Shown one piece after another: positions 32,103-41,541 of a DNA stretch of 47,440 nucleotides (the stretch's first letter is position 1; each line of letters begins with the position of its first letter). The notes below the pieces were generated by a model. It was not told the origin of the DNA. It ran no database searches and worked only from the letters and a program-made list of their open reading frames with translations. Source of the stretch: Janthinobacterium sp. GW456P (GTDB lineage: Bacteria > Pseudomonadota > Gammaproteobacteria > Burkholderiales > Burkholderiaceae_D); contig NZ_NEHB01000008.1 of the NCBI RefSeq assembly GCF_002127655.1, forward strand, positions 123,335-170,774, given 5' to 3'. A program made the translations under genes and the position numbers.

Positions 32103-33086
32103 ATGAAACTTTCTAAACTGAAACTGCTCCCGGCGGTAGCGACACTGGCCATGTTGTGCGCGGCCGGTGGCGCACAAGCGGGCGCCTACGGCTATTCCTA
32201 CAACAATATCTTCGGCCTGGTGATCGCCGTGCCGACGGGCCAGATCACGGTGGCCAACAGCACCACCATCTCGCGCAGCACGGCCACCCTGAACGGCGTA
32301 AGCGTCATCAATGGCGGCGCCGGCTCGCTCGACGCGCCGCGCGCCAACGTCGGTGCCGTGACCAAGGGCGAGAACGACTTCACGCAGCAAGGTCCCTCGG
32401 GCAACTTTTCGCGCGGCGATGCGCAGATCGTCAGCACGCAGTTCCCCTCGTTCCCGCCCGGCTCCACCTCCACCCAGGCCGTCAACGTGGCCGAAGCGCA
32501 CCTGGATGGTCCCGCCGGCACGGCCGACGCTTCCGGGCGCAACGGCTCGACCACCGGCTTTTCCGTCGATTTCGTCGTCGGCTCGCCCACGGCGACGCTG
32601 AGCTTTGACTTCCTGGCGTCGCCCTTCATGCAGGTCTTCCTGCAAAGCACGGTCGGCCAGCTGTCCACGGCCACGGCCAACCTGGTCGTCACCTTCACCA
32701 TCACGGACGCGGCCGGCCTGACGGTGTTCAACTGGACGCCCGATGGCGTGGTCGGCTCGGGCATCTTCGGCGGCACGGAAAATACCGACGGCGCCAACCT
32801 GAACACCAGCCTGGCGACCAATTTCCTGACGCGCGGCAACCTGTTCACCTACGACCCCTCCGGCTGCGGCACGCCCTCGGGCACCGGCGTGGGTACTGGC
32901 TGCGGCAGCAACTTCAGCTCCGTCAGCAATGCTTTGACGGCCGGCAACTACACCTTGACCCTGAATGCGGTGGAAAGCGTGGACCTGGTGAAACAGGCGG
33001 CGACACCCGAACCGGGCACCCTGGCCTTGCTGGGCCTGGGTCTGGCTGGCCTGGGCTATGCCCGCCGCCGCAAAGTTGCCGCCTGA
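32103..33086 (+). CDS. PEP-CTERM sorted surface/secreted protein
   Basis: A 327-residue exported protein. A signal peptide (MKLSKLKLLPAVATLAMLCAAGGAQA) is followed by a Gly/Ser/Thr/Asn-rich mature region and a classic C-terminal PEP-CTERM tail: TPEPGTLALLGLGLAGLGY then a basic cluster RRRK. Exosortase cuts such tails and hands the protein to the extracellular matrix. The exosortase gene is not in the window. Two cysteines in a GCGTPSGTGVGTGCG loop near residue 265 are shared with the downstream paralog. ATG 32103 has GAGGTG upstream; the GTG at 32094 is less likely. The gene follows a sigma-54-type promoter and is closed by a terminator. Its biochemical role is unknown. Confidence 0.9.
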   Translation: MKLSKLKLLPAVATLAMLCAAGGAQAGAYGYSYNNIFGLVIAVPTGQITVANSTTISRSTATLNGVSVINGGAGSLDAPRANVGAVTKGENDFTQQGPSGNFSRGDAQIVSTQFPSFPPGSTSTQAVNVAEAHLDGPAGTADASGRNGSTTGFSVDFVVGSPTATLSFDFLASPFMQVFLQSTVGQLSTATANLVVTFTITDAAGLTVFNWTPDGVVGSGIFGGTENTDGANLNTSLATNFLTRGNLFTYDPSGCGTPSGTGVGTGCGSNFSSVSNALTAGNYTLTLNAVESVDLVKQAATPEPGTLALLGLGLAGLGYARRRKVAA

Positions 33087-33110
33087 ACCAGGCGACAGGG
33101 GGGATTCACA

Positions 33111-33136
33111 GGCGAGGGAGTTTCCTCGCCTTTTTT
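33111..33136 (+). terminator. Intrinsic terminator after the PEP-CTERM gene
   Basis: GGCGAGG and CCTCGCC form a 7-bp stem with a 6-nt loop followed by six T residues. It separates the two paralogs. Confidence 0.9.
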
Positions 33137-33152
33137 ATTATGTGGCAAGCCT

Positions 33153-33171
33153 GTCGGTTTTCCTTACAACG
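33153..33171 (+). promoter_or_regulatory. Second copy of the 19-bp box
   Basis: GTCGGTTTTCCTTACAACG differs at one base from the box at 31923-31941. Here it lies 26 bp before the start codon, with no room for a downstream sigma-54 promoter; TGGCAAG just upstream (33142-33148) is followed by GG rather than GC at the -12 position. Confidence 0.5.
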
Positions 33172-33197
33172 GGACCGATCAGGAGACGAGGATTTTC

Positions 33198-34187
33198 ATG
33201 ACTACATTTTCTTGCACCCGGTTGCCGATGACCGTGCTGGCCTTGCTGTTGCTCGCCGGCAGCGGCACTGCCAGCGCCGCCGCCTACGGCTATTCGTACA
33301 CCAGCGTTTTTGGCCTGGTCATCAGCAATCCCACCGGCTCCACTACCTTGATCAGCAATATCGACCTGTCGCGCACCACCGCCACGCTCAACGGCAGCAG
33401 CGTCATCCACGGCGGCAGCAACCAGATCGACGCACCGCAAGCGACACGCGGCGCCGTCACCAAGGGGGAAAATGATTTCAGCCAGCAAGGCATGGGCAAT
33501 GCCACATATGCGCGCGGCGAGGCGCAAATCATCTCCTCGCAAATCCCGCCTTTCCCGCCGGGCTCGACCAGCACGCATACCGTGAATGCGTCGGAAACCT
33601 TTCTGACGGGCGGCGGCAGCGCCGACGCCTCGGGACGCAACGGTTCCACCACGGCCATGACCGTCAATTTCGTCGTCGGCCAACCGGGCGCGACCCTGGC
33701 CTTCGACTTCCAGGCCCTGCCTTTCATGCAGTTGTACCTCGATGCCCTGGCCGGCACGGGCTCGGCGGCCACCACGAATATGGCGATGACGTTTACCATC
33801 ATCGATGAACATGGCCAGATCGTCTTCAACTGGGCACCCGACGGCAACCTGGGCTCCGGCATCCTGGGCGGCACCGAACTGGCCGACGCCGCCAGCCTCA
33901 ACACAGGATACGCACAAACGCCGCTGACCAGCGGCAGCGTGTTCACCTACGATCCCGGCGGCTGCGGCGCGCCCGCGGGCACGGGTACCGGCACGACGTG
34001 CGGCGGGCAGTATGGCGCCGTCACGGACAACCTGGTGGCGGGCAGCTATACCCTGGTATTGAACATGCTGAACAGTTCCGAACTGGCGTATGTGCCGACG
34101 GACACGCCGATACCGCTACCGGGCACCTTGCCGCTGCTGGCAGCGGGCCTGGCAGCGCTGGCTCTGGCACCACGGCGGCGCCGCTGA
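33198..34187 (+). CDS. Paralog of the PEP-CTERM protein with a VPLPA-like tail
   Basis: A 329-residue exported protein clearly homologous along its length to the preceding gene (AAYGYSYTSVFGLVISNPTG, AVTKGENDFSQQG, FPPGSTSTHTVN, DASGRNGSTTAM, GCGAPAGTG). The signal peptide ends near TASA. The C-terminus is IPLPGTLPLLAAGLAALAL-APRRRR, a VPLPA-CTERM-type sorting tail, not PEP. It is therefore a tandem duplicate whose sorting signal has diverged. It has AGGAGACGAGG before the ATG. It converges with the nitroreductase-like gene 18 bp away. Function is unknown. Confidence 0.87.
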   Translation: MTTFSCTRLPMTVLALLLLAGSGTASAAAYGYSYTSVFGLVISNPTGSTTLISNIDLSRTTATLNGSSVIHGGSNQIDAPQATRGAVTKGENDFSQQGMGNATYARGEAQIISSQIPPFPPGSTSTHTVNASETFLTGGGSADASGRNGSTTAMTVNFVVGQPGATLAFDFQALPFMQLYLDALAGTGSAATTNMAMTFTIIDEHGQIVFNWAPDGNLGSGILGGTELADAASLNTGYAQTPLTSGSVFTYDPGGCGAPAGTGTGTTCGGQYGAVTDNLVAGSYTLVLNMLNSSELAYVPTDTPIPLPGTLPLLAAGLAALALAPRRRR

Positions 34188-34205
34188 CGCGCAGGGAGCC
34201 ACGTC

Positions 34206-35315
34206 TCACGGCCCAGCCGTGGGCGCCACCAGCAAGTCTTGCAGCGGACGGCGCAGCGAGCGCGCACTGGCCGCCGGCCCTGCGCCGATGCGCCCGAGGA
34301 ACACGGCCCGCTCGACCGCCGCCGCCCCCAGCACGGCCTGGCATTGCACGGCCAGTTGCTGCGCCATTTCCTGCATGCCATCGGTGCGTGAAAAGGTGCG
34401 CCGCTCGCGCACGTAGCGGGCAAAGATCAGCGGCGTCAGTTCCGGCTGCAATTGCAGTCCCAGCTGCGTGGCCGTCAGCCAGAAGCGCTGCATGGCGCGG
34501 CCGGCCGCCACGTAATCGTCGATATGGCGCGGCGGCGCGTCGGCCAGCAGCACGAAATGCGCGGCGCAATACAGGCCGGGCAGCAAGTCCATCTGCAGCC
34601 GCGGGGCAATGGTGCCGCCCAGCCAGGTATTGAAAAAATCCACGCGGCGCCAGCTCTGCATGACCCAGCGCATCAGCCGCGCCGTCATGGCATCGACGCC
34701 GAGCGCCTGCTCCGGGATGCGGTCGGCACTGAAGCGCGCGCCCCATTCGATCACGTCGCGGTGCACCTTGTGCGCTTCGGGCATGGTCAGGCGCAGCTTC
34801 GCATTGTCGAACATCAGGCGCGCGCAGGCCAGGCGCGCGCGCCCGCCTTCGAACCACTGCACGCCGTAGCCGGGCGGCAGGCTGGCCGCCAGCGCCGCCT
34901 TTTCGCTGGCGCGCAGGCTGCGCGTGCTGAGCCGGCGCCGCTGCACGCTGCGCTGCGGCAGAAAGGCCGCCAGCGGATCTGGCAGCATGCCGGGACTGTC
35001 GACCAGCCGTACGTCGAAGGTGGGCAAGGTCTCGGGCATGGTCGTGCGCCGGCGCGCTTCCATGCGCAAGCCGTGACCGCTGGCCGCCAGTGCCATGCTT
35101 TCAAGCAAGGCGCCCAGCGACAGCTGGCTGGGATGGCCGTCGAGGTCGTACACGCAGTGGCTGCGCGTATCGAAGCCATGCACGACCACGTGCCGCTGGT
35201 CCACGACTTCAAAGCGCCACGGCTGCGTGTTGTCGCCGCTGGGCGCCCAGCGCGCCTGCTCGAGGATGTTTTCCAGCACAGAATCGATGTGCGCGATCTG
35301 CGGTACTTGCGCCAT
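34206..35315 (-). CDS. Nitroreductase-like flavoprotein
   Basis: A 369-residue protein with a nitroreductase-type start (ILEQARWAPSGDNTQPWRFEVV, the FMN-binding loop with Asn-Thr-Gln-Pro-Trp). The length is well above a simple nitroreductase (about 200), and similar long forms occur in the MoeY/SagB-like group. The middle part includes SADRIPEQALGVDAMTARLMRWVMQSWRRVDFFNTWLG. Its ATG directly follows the TAA of the upstream ThiF-like gene, so the pair is coupled. In mycobacteria related domains are fused in one protein. The reaction is unknown; oxidation or reduction of an adenylated or conjugated substrate is a reasonable guess, not a fact. Confidence 0.8.
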   Translation of the reverse strand: MAQVPQIAHIDSVLENILEQARWAPSGDNTQPWRFEVVDQRHVVVHGFDTRSHCVYDLDGHPSQLSLGALLESMALAASGHGLRMEARRRTTMPETLPTFDVRLVDSPGMLPDPLAAFLPQRSVQRRRLSTRSLRASEKAALAASLPPGYGVQWFEGGRARLACARLMFDNAKLRLTMPEAHKVHRDVIEWGARFSADRIPEQALGVDAMTARLMRWVMQSWRRVDFFNTWLGGTIAPRLQMDLLPGLYCAAHFVLLADAPPRHIDDYVAAGRAMQRFWLTATQLGLQLQPELTPLIFARYVRERRTFSRTDGMQEMAQQLAVQCQAVLGAAAVERAVFLGRIGAGPAASARSLRRPLQDLLVAPTAGP

Positions 35316-36185
35316 TTATGCCCCCTGCGCGGCGCGGCGCCGCTTGATGATGGCCATCGCCAGCCGTTGCAGCGGATGACGGTTGCCGCCGGGACGCCAG
35401 GTATGCACGAGCTTGTTGCGGTAGGCGTCGAAATGCACGCCGTGCGGCGCCGCCATCACCTTGCCGCGTTTTAATAAAATTTTCAAGGCTTCCGTGGCGG
35501 CCGCACCCGCGCACAACTGGCAACCCATGATGGTCGACGGCCCGCGCCGCTCCTTCAGGTTGATGGCGGACGGATCGACAAGGTAAGGCCCGTGCAAGCC
35601 GGACGGCGCCAGCCCGACGAGGAAGCGCAGGGCCTTCTCTTCTTCGGGCAAGTCGCCCCAGCCAAAATACTCTTCGAACGTCATGCCGCCCGGCATGAAG
35701 CTGAGCACGGCCGTGCCCATGCCCAGCGGCGCGGCCGTGATGGCGGGAATGCCCAGGCGGGCGCAAGTGGCGAAGGTGGCCTGGCGCGCGGGAAAGGCGA
35801 AGAAATCGAGGCCATCCACGTACAGGTCGACACCGGCAAAGAACTCGGCCAGGTTGCTGTCGTGTATGCCGTCGGGAAATTGTTTAATCTCAAGTTCGGG
35901 ATTGATGTCCATCGCCATCTGCGCCAGCACGGCCACCTTGGGCTGGCCCAGGGTTGACATCATGGCGCCGGCCTGGCGGTTGAAGTTGGCGATATCGAAG
36001 GTATCGAAATCGGCGATGTGAAAAGCGCCGATGCCCAGCCGCGCCAGGGTCAGCAAGTGTACGCCGCCCACGCCCCCCATGCCCGCGATGGCCACGCGCT
36101 TGCCGCGCAAGCTGTTTTGCTCCGCCTGCGTGACCCAGCCCAGGTTGCGGGCAAATGCCGCGTGATAGGAAAAACCCTCTGTCAT
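35316..36185 (-). CDS. ThiF/E1-like adenylyltransferase
   Basis: A 289-residue E1-like protein. The N-terminal nucleotide-binding GMGGVG, the DFDTFDIANFNRQ block with acidic and Arg/Asn residues that bind ATP, and the KVAVLAQM helix are in place; DLYVDGLDFFAF and PAITAAPLG follow the ThiF/MoeB pattern. The four-cysteine zinc site of MoeB/ThiF is lacking (only CQLC is seen) and no obvious transfer cysteine is present. The start is ATG 36185, with AGAGGTGAGC ahead; a GTG two codons upstream is too close to the site. It is directly coupled to the nitroreductase-like gene. Such pairs could activate the C-terminus of a peptide or small protein for modification. No carrier or precursor peptide is visible next to it. 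Confidence 0.85.
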   Translation of the reverse strand: MTEGFSYHAAFARNLGWVTQAEQNSLRGKRVAIAGMGGVGGVHLLTLARLGIGAFHIADFDTFDIANFNRQAGAMMSTLGQPKVAVLAQMAMDINPELEIKQFPDGIHDSNLAEFFAGVDLYVDGLDFFAFPARQATFATCARLGIPAITAAPLGMGTAVLSFMPGGMTFEEYFGWGDLPEEEKALRFLVGLAPSGLHGPYLVDPSAINLKERRGPSTIMGCQLCAGAAATEALKILLKRGKVMAAPHGVHFDAYRNKLVHTWRPGGNRHPLQRLAMAIIKRRRAAQGA

Positions 36186-36261
36186 GCTCACCTCTTCTGT
36201 GCATCCATTGCGGACGAAAAAGTTTGGACAGGTGAGCCGGGGATAAGTTCCCCCATGACAG

Positions 36262-36291
36262 AAAAAAAGCGGCTAGCGCGCCAGGCGCCGC
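36262..36291 (-). terminator. Terminator at the end of the chemoreceptor gene
   Basis: On the minus strand GCGGC...GCCGC is followed by seven T residues. The stem overlaps the last codons of the gene (stop at 36273). Confidence 0.65.
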
Positions 36292-37832
36292 TGCGCCGCG
36301 GCCGGCGCCACGGCGCCCACCTTGAACACGCTGACGATCTGCGCCAGCCCGGCCGCCTGCTCGTTCATCGCTTGCGCCGCCGCCGACGCCTGCTCGACGA
36401 GGGCCGAGTTTTGCTGCGTCATGTTATCCATCTCGACGATGGCCTGGTTGATCTGCTCGATGCCGGCGCTCTGCTCGGCGCTGGCGGAGGAAATCTCGGC
36501 CACGATATCGGTCACGTGCTGCACGCTGGAGACGACTTTTTCCATCGTCTCGCCGGCCAGCGCCACCAGTTTTTCACCGGCGCCCACTTGTTCGGCGGAA
36601 CTGTCGATCAATTGCTTGATCTCCTTGGCGGCCGCGGCCGAACGCTGGGCCAGGTTGCGCACCTCGCTGGCGACGACGGCGAAACCACGGCCCTGCTCGC
36701 CCGCGCGCGCCGCTTCCACGGCCGCGTTCAGGGCCAGGATATTCGTCTGGAAGGCGATGCCGTCGATGACGGCGATGATGTCGCCGATCTTCTTCGACGA
36801 GGCATTGATGGCGCCCATGGTGTCGACCACCTGGCCCACCACGCCGCCCGCCTGGCTCGCCACTTGCGAGGCGGAAATGGCGAGCTGGTTGGCCTGGCGC
36901 GCATTGTCCGCATTCTGGCGCACGGTCGAGGTCATTTCTTCCATGGTCGATGCCGTTTCTTCCAAGGAACCCGCCTGCTGCTCCGTGCGCGCCGACAGGT
37001 CGTGGTTGCCGGAAGCGATCTCGCCCGATGCCGTGGAAATCGATTCCGCATCGCTGCGCACCTGACTCACCAGGTGCGCCAGGTTGTCGCGCATGGCCTT
37101 GATGGCCATCAACAGACTGGACGTATCGCCGGGACGCGTGTCGATCTGCGTGGTCAGGTCGCCCTGCGCGATTTGCGCCACGATGGCCGCGGCATAGTCG
37201 GGTTCGCCGCCGAGCTGGCCCAGGATGCGGCGCAGCATCAGGGCCGCCAAGGCGCCCACCACCAGCATCAGCGCGCCGCCGATGGCCAGCAGCACGCCCG
37301 CCTGGGCCCAGAACTTGTGGTTGATGTCATCGATATACGTGCCCGTGCCGATCAGCCAGTCCCACGGCGCAAACTTCACCACGGCATACATCTTCGCCAC
37401 CGGGTCGGGCACGCCGGGACGCGTGCCGTCCGCCTGCACCAAGCCAATGCGGCTGTTGGCCAGCGCGGCGCGGTAGCGGTCGCCCGACTGCTTCATGTTC
37501 TTTTGCGGCGTGCCGATGCGCGACGCATTCGGGTGTACGTACAGCAAGTCCGTGCTGAAATCGCGCACAAAGTAATACATTTCGTCCTTGACGAAGCTGC
37601 CGATGGCCAGCTTGGCCTGCTGCTGGGCCTGCTCCCGCGTGAGCTTGCCCAACTGTTCCAGCGCGTACGCCTTTTCCACGGATGCGTTGGCCAATTCGAC
37701 CAGCACCGTCAATTGCTCGACCCTTTCCGCCATCATGGTCTGGCGCAACGAATACAGGGAGAATGAAGCGATGAGGACGATGCCCAGCAAGGTGCTGAAA
37801 CACAAAAGGAGAATGCGCGAACGGAGAGTCAT
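36273..37832 (-). CDS. Methyl-accepting chemotaxis protein
   Basis: A 519-residue chemoreceptor. There is a transmembrane helix at about 8-30, a periplasmic single-Cache sensor to about 185 (with [18 protein letters not shown] and [15 protein letters not shown]), a second helix at about 190-212, HAMP, and a signalling domain. The highly conserved hairpin tip [36 protein letters not shown] is present. The C-terminus ends RLAR without the NWETF-type CheR-docking pentapeptide. It signals to CheA/CheW; ligand unknown, although sCache receptors often sense small organic acids. It has no partner genes here. Confidence 0.95.
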   Translation of the reverse strand: MTLRSRILLLCFSTLLGIVLIASFSLYSLRQTMMAERVEQLTVLVELANASVEKAYALEQLGKLTREQAQQQAKLAIGSFVKDEMYYFVRDFSTDLLYVHPNASRIGTPQKNMKQSGDRYRAALANSRIGLVQADGTRPGVPDPVAKMYAVVKFAPWDWLIGTGTYIDDINHKFWAQAGVLLAIGGALMLVVGALAALMLRRILGQLGGEPDYAAAIVAQIAQGDLTTQIDTRPGDTSSLLMAIKAMRDNLAHLVSQVRSDAESISTASGEIASGNHDLSARTEQQAGSLEETASTMEEMTSTVRQNADNARQANQLAISASQVASQAGGVVGQVVDTMGAINASSKKIGDIIAVIDGIAFQTNILALNAAVEAARAGEQGRGFAVVASEVRNLAQRSAAAAKEIKQLIDSSAEQVGAGEKLVALAGETMEKVVSSVQHVTDIVAEISSASAEQSAGIEQINQAIVEMDNMTQQNSALVEQASAAAQAMNEQAAGLAQIVSVFKVGAVAPAAAQRRLAR

Positions 37833-37976
37833 GGGAGCCTGGGTAAAGAATGAAATGTGGAATTATAAACAATTTCTGCATGGAAATATTTTCAGAAAAG
37901 CAAAGCGGGCGGCGCTACCAGGCTGATGCCCGGCAGGCACCGCCCGCATATGTCTTGCTGAAGTCTTGCTGAAAGG

Positions 37977-38174
37977 TCAGGCCAAGGCTTCCTTGGCCGC
38001 CTCTTCCGGCGTCAAGCCGTCGTAGAACTGGTCGGTAAACCATTCGACCTGCTCTTCGATGTGATCCTGCGCCTGCGCCACCGTGGCGCCGCCGGCCACG
38101 AGGAAGCCTTCGACCTCGATACACCAGTTGATCAACTCCAGGGTTTCCGGATCGAGCTCTTCTTTCTTAGCCAT
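37977..38174 (-). CDS. Small acidic uncharacterised protein (65 residues)
   Basis: ATG 38174 with an AAGGAAATACG site opens MAKKEELDPETLELINWCIEVEGFLVAGGATVAQAQDH, ending GLTPEEAAKEALA. It is mostly helical and acidic. It stands between the M16 peptidase and chemoreceptor genes, all on the minus strand. No function can be assigned. The longer reading to 38264 has no ribosome-binding site. Confidence 0.8.
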   Translation of the reverse strand: MAKKEELDPETLELINWCIEVEGFLVAGGATVAQAQDHIEEQVEWFTDQFYDGLTPEEAAKEALA

Positions 38175-38269
38175 CGTATTTCCTTGCTTGTTAAATTGCG
38201 ATATCACATCAATAAGCGGCAGTTTAACAGCTTCGCCACGCTGCCGCCCATGCAGATCAAACACGAGGA

Positions 38270-41113
38270 TTACTTGGCTGCAACATTTTTACGTTCCGGA
38301 TACAGCACTACCTGCACATAATTGTGCAGGTCCAGGTAGCGTTGCGCCGCCAGTTTGACCGCTTGCGGCGTGATGGCCCGCACGCGCTGCTCGTAGCGCA
38401 GGATGTGCGCGGGGTCGCGTCCCTGCGTTACCGAACCCATCAGCTGGTTCATCCAGTAGTTGTTTTCGCGCAGGGATTTCTGCTGGCGCGTGATCCAGTT
38501 CAGCTTGACCTTTTCCAGATCGGCCACGGACGGCCCGTCCGCCTTCATCTTGTTGATTTCGGCAAAGGCGGCGGCGATCACCTTGTCCACGTTTTCCGGT
38601 CCCGTCGGCAAGTTCAAGGCCACGGAATAATGGCCGTACGGATGCTGGCCCATCGAGGTTTCGAAGCCGCCGCCATAGATCATGCTCATCTTTTCGCGCA
38701 GCACTTCGATGACTTTCAGGTTCAGCACCTCGCCCAGCGCCTGCAGGGTCAGCTTTTGCTCGTCCGAATACGCGACGTCGCCATTGAAGGTGATGGAAAT
38801 CGTACTCTTGGGCTCGCTGCCCATGTAGACATCCTTCTTGACGACGCCGGTCACCGGGCGCATACCCACGTCGCGGTAGGCGTGCGCCACCTCGCCCACG
38901 GGCAAGGTGCCCAGGTAACTGGCGATCAGCGGCTTGATCTTGTCGAGTTCGAAGCTGCCCGCAAAGATGAAGGTCATGTCGCGCGCGCTGGAAAAGCGCT
39001 GGCGGAAGATGTCCAGCGAACGGTCCAGGGCCACCTTGTCGAAATCGGCCGCGCGCGGCACGCCATCGACACGCGGGTTGTCGCCATACATGGCGTGCTG
39101 GATGGCATCGTAAAACACGGCTTCCGGCTGCGCCATGCTGTTTTTCGCCAAGTCTTGCTGCTTGCCGATGAAGGACTGGTACAGGCCCGCATCCTTACGC
39201 ACGTCATGGAAATACAGATATACCAGTTGCAGCATGGCTTCCACGTCGGCGCTGCTGGCCGAGCCGCCAAAGCCTTCGCTCAGTTCGCCCAGCGAAGCGC
39301 CCACATTGACCGTTTTGCCGGCCAATACTTTTTGCAAGTCCAGCGGCGCCAAATCCTTCAGACCCATGCTGCCGACCACGGCGCTGGCGTAGCGGGCGTT
39401 GTAGATGTCGGCGTCGCCAAACAGCGACTGGCCGCCGAAGCGGGTCGAGCCCATCAATACCTGGTCATTCTTGAAGTCTGTCGGTTTGAGCAGCACGCGC
39501 ACGCCATTGCCCAGAATCAGTTCCGTCACGCCGACGGCGCTGTTCAACTTTTCCGAGACGATGCTGCCGCCGGCCGGCGGACCGTCCATCAGCTTGCTGG
39601 CAAGCGCTTTTTCCGTGCGCGGCTCGACCTTCTGCTGCTCGGCCTTCGCCACGGCGTCGAGCAATTGCTGCTGCGTCGGCACGCTGGACGTCGCATCGCC
39701 CGCTTTCGGTTCGGCGCCCATGAAAACCACCAGCTTCTTTTGCTGGTCGGGAATCACCTTGGCCACCGTCTCGTTAATTTCCTGCAAGGTTACCTGCGGC
39801 AAGAGTTCCTGCGCGTACAGCAATTCATTGGCGATGCCGGGAATGGCTTCCTGCTCCAGGAAGTTGCGCGAATACTCGGCCACGAAGCCGGCCGAATCGG
39901 ATTTGTCGCGTTCGCTGTACGCGCGCTCGTAATTGCGCAGCATGTCCTTGCGCGCGCGGTCCAGCTCATCCTGGCTGAAACCGAAGCGGCGCGCCCGCTC
40001 GTCTTCCTGCACCAGCGCGTCGATGGCCGGCTGCACGCCGCCCTTGCCCAGCAAGGCATAGGCACTGAACGATTCATAACCGCGCACCAGTTTGCCCACG
40101 CTGCTGCCGCCCTGGATGAACGGAGGATTGGCCTGCTGCGTCAATTCCTGCATGCGCGCGCTGAGCATTTGCCCGTACAGGTTTTCGATCATCTGACGGC
40201 GGTAGTCGGCAATCGTGACGGGTTCCTGCGCGGCGCGGATCGGGTAGCGGATGAAAACGCTGTCATCGGGCGCTTCCTTGTCGGTGATCACCAGCGCTTC
40301 CGTCTGCGAGCGCTGCGGCACTTCCGCATACAGGCGCGGACGCGGTTTCGCGGGGTTTTTCAGCTTGCCGAAATGCTGCTGGATCAGCTTTTCAGCCTGT
40401 TTCGGCTCCACGTCGCCGACCACCATCACGGCCATCAGGTCGGGCCGGTACCAATCCTTGTAGAAGCGCTTGATGGCTTCCGGCTTGAAGGTTTTCAGCA
40501 CGGATTCCTTGCCGATCGGCATGCGCTGCGCATAGCGCGAACCGTTCAGCAGCTTCGGATACAGCACCTTGTTCATGCGGTCGCTGGCGCCCTTGCCCAG
40601 GCGCGCCTCTTCCAGCACGATGCCGCGCTCGCTGTTGATGTCGGCCGGATTGAATTTCAAGCCATGCGCCCAGTCTTCCAGCACGAGAAAACCCTTATCC
40701 AGGTTTTCCTTCTTGTTCGTCGGAATCGGCAGCACGTAGACGGTTTCATCGAAACTCGTGTAGGCGTTCAGGTCGGCGCCGAACTTCACGCCGATCGATT
40801 GCAAATAGGAAATGAGCTCATTGCGCTTGAAATGCGTGGAGCCATTGAAGGCCATGTGTTCCGTGAAATGCGCCAGGCCTTGCTGGTCGTCGTCTTCGAG
40901 GATGGAACCGGCTTTCACCACCAGGCGCAATTCCACTTTTTGCGCGGGACGGGCATTTTTCTTGATGTAATAGGTCAAGCCGTTCGGCAATTTTCCGACG
41001 GTAACTTCTGGTGCCAGCGGCAGGGGATCGCTCAAACGGATTTCCGCCTGGGCCATGCAGGCGCACGCCAGCAAGACGGCGCCCGAGATCAGGCGTAATT
41101 TACTCAGCTTCAT
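38270..41113 (-). CDS. M16 (pitrilysin-family) zinc metallopeptidase
   Basis: A 947-residue exported M16 peptidase with two homologous halves. The active half begins after a signal peptide (LLACACMAQA, cleavage near residue 23; a lipobox is also conceivable). The inverted zinc motif is HFTEH at 82-86, with the third ligand Glu162 in NSERGIVLEEARLG, the standard 75-residue spacing. The second half retains the fold but has no motif, as is usual. It probably degrades peptides in the periplasm. It is followed by a small acidic protein gene and divergent from the riboswitch/ribB unit. Confidence 0.93.
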   Translation of the reverse strand: MKLSKLRLISGAVLLACACMAQAEIRLSDPLPLAPEVTVGKLPNGLTYYIKKNARPAQKVELRLVVKAGSILEDDDQQGLAHFTEHMAFNGSTHFKRNELISYLQSIGVKFGADLNAYTSFDETVYVLPIPTNKKENLDKGFLVLEDWAHGLKFNPADINSERGIVLEEARLGKGASDRMNKVLYPKLLNGSRYAQRMPIGKESVLKTFKPEAIKRFYKDWYRPDLMAVMVVGDVEPKQAEKLIQQHFGKLKNPAKPRPRLYAEVPQRSQTEALVITDKEAPDDSVFIRYPIRAAQEPVTIADYRRQMIENLYGQMLSARMQELTQQANPPFIQGGSSVGKLVRGYESFSAYALLGKGGVQPAIDALVQEDERARRFGFSQDELDRARKDMLRNYERAYSERDKSDSAGFVAEYSRNFLEQEAIPGIANELLYAQELLPQVTLQEINETVAKVIPDQQKKLVVFMGAEPKAGDATSSVPTQQQLLDAVAKAEQQKVEPRTEKALASKLMDGPPAGGSIVSEKLNSAVGVTELILGNGVRVLLKPTDFKNDQVLMGSTRFGGQSLFGDADIYNARYASAVVGSMGLKDLAPLDLQKVLAGKTVNVGASLGELSEGFGGSASSADVEAMLQLVYLYFHDVRKDAGLYQSFIGKQQDLAKNSMAQPEAVFYDAIQHAMYGDNPRVDGVPRAADFDKVALDRSLDIFRQRFSSARDMTFIFAGSFELDKIKPLIASYLGTLPVGEVAHAYRDVGMRPVTGVVKKDVYMGSEPKSTISITFNGDVAYSDEQKLTLQALGEVLNLKVIEVLREKMSMIYGGGFETSMGQHPYGHYSVALNLPTGPENVDKVIAAAFAEINKMKADGPSVADLEKVKLNWITRQQKSLRENNYWMNQLMGSVTQGRDPAHILRYEQRVRAITPQAVKLAAQRYLDLHNYVQVVLYPERKNVAAK

Positions 41114-41299
41114 GTATTCTCAACGGTAAGATTCAGTAAGCATACCTTACACTGAAATCGCGTTTCCGCCATTAAAAACAGCTTAGGAAAAACCGCTTTT
41201 CCCAGGCAACTTTACCGAATACCGAGCTCAGCAATGCTCTGCCGCCTTTTTGCATCTGTGCTAAAGTATTGCCGCCGGTCATGTGGACCGGCATAACGA

Positions 41300-41445
41300 C
41301 GTCTTCGGGGCGGGGTGCGATTCCCCACCGGCGGTAAGACCGGCAACGGTCAAGCCCGCGAGCGCTTGTCAGGTTTTGTCTGATGAGGTCAGCAGATCCG
41401 GTGTGAATCCGGGGCCGACGGTATAGTCCGGATGAAAGAAGATGT
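41300..41445 (+). ncRNA. FMN riboswitch (RFN element)
   Basis: The conserved FMN aptamer is plainly visible: GGGGCGGGGTGCGATTCCCC, the CACCGGCGGTAAG block, the internal variable stem (GCCCGCGAGCGC), GGTCAGCAGATCCGGTGTGAATCCGG, and the closing GGTATAGTCCGGATGAAAG. A GCCGGTC-ATGTG-GACCGGC hairpin (41274-41292) precedes it. Downstream, CATCGCC-AC-GGCGATG (41463-41478) and TCGC-CTAT-GCGA (41517-41528, touching the AGGAG of ribB) form a likely expression platform acting on translation. FMN should repress ribB. The remaining 41114-41273 shows no gene. Confidence 0.97.
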
Positions 41446-41541
41446 GCAGTAGTGTGATGTCCCATCGCCACGGCGATGCGGCCAGTTGCGTCTATTCGCT
41501 TGCCCTGCAGCGTTTTTCGCCTATGCGAGGAGCGTTCCACC

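Noticed and set aside
38324..41098. 924-codon frame antisense to the M16 peptidase
   Set aside because: It is rich in His, Gln, Arg and Ala, the mark of the complement of a GC-rich gene, with no family features. The opposite strand has the HxxEH zinc motif.
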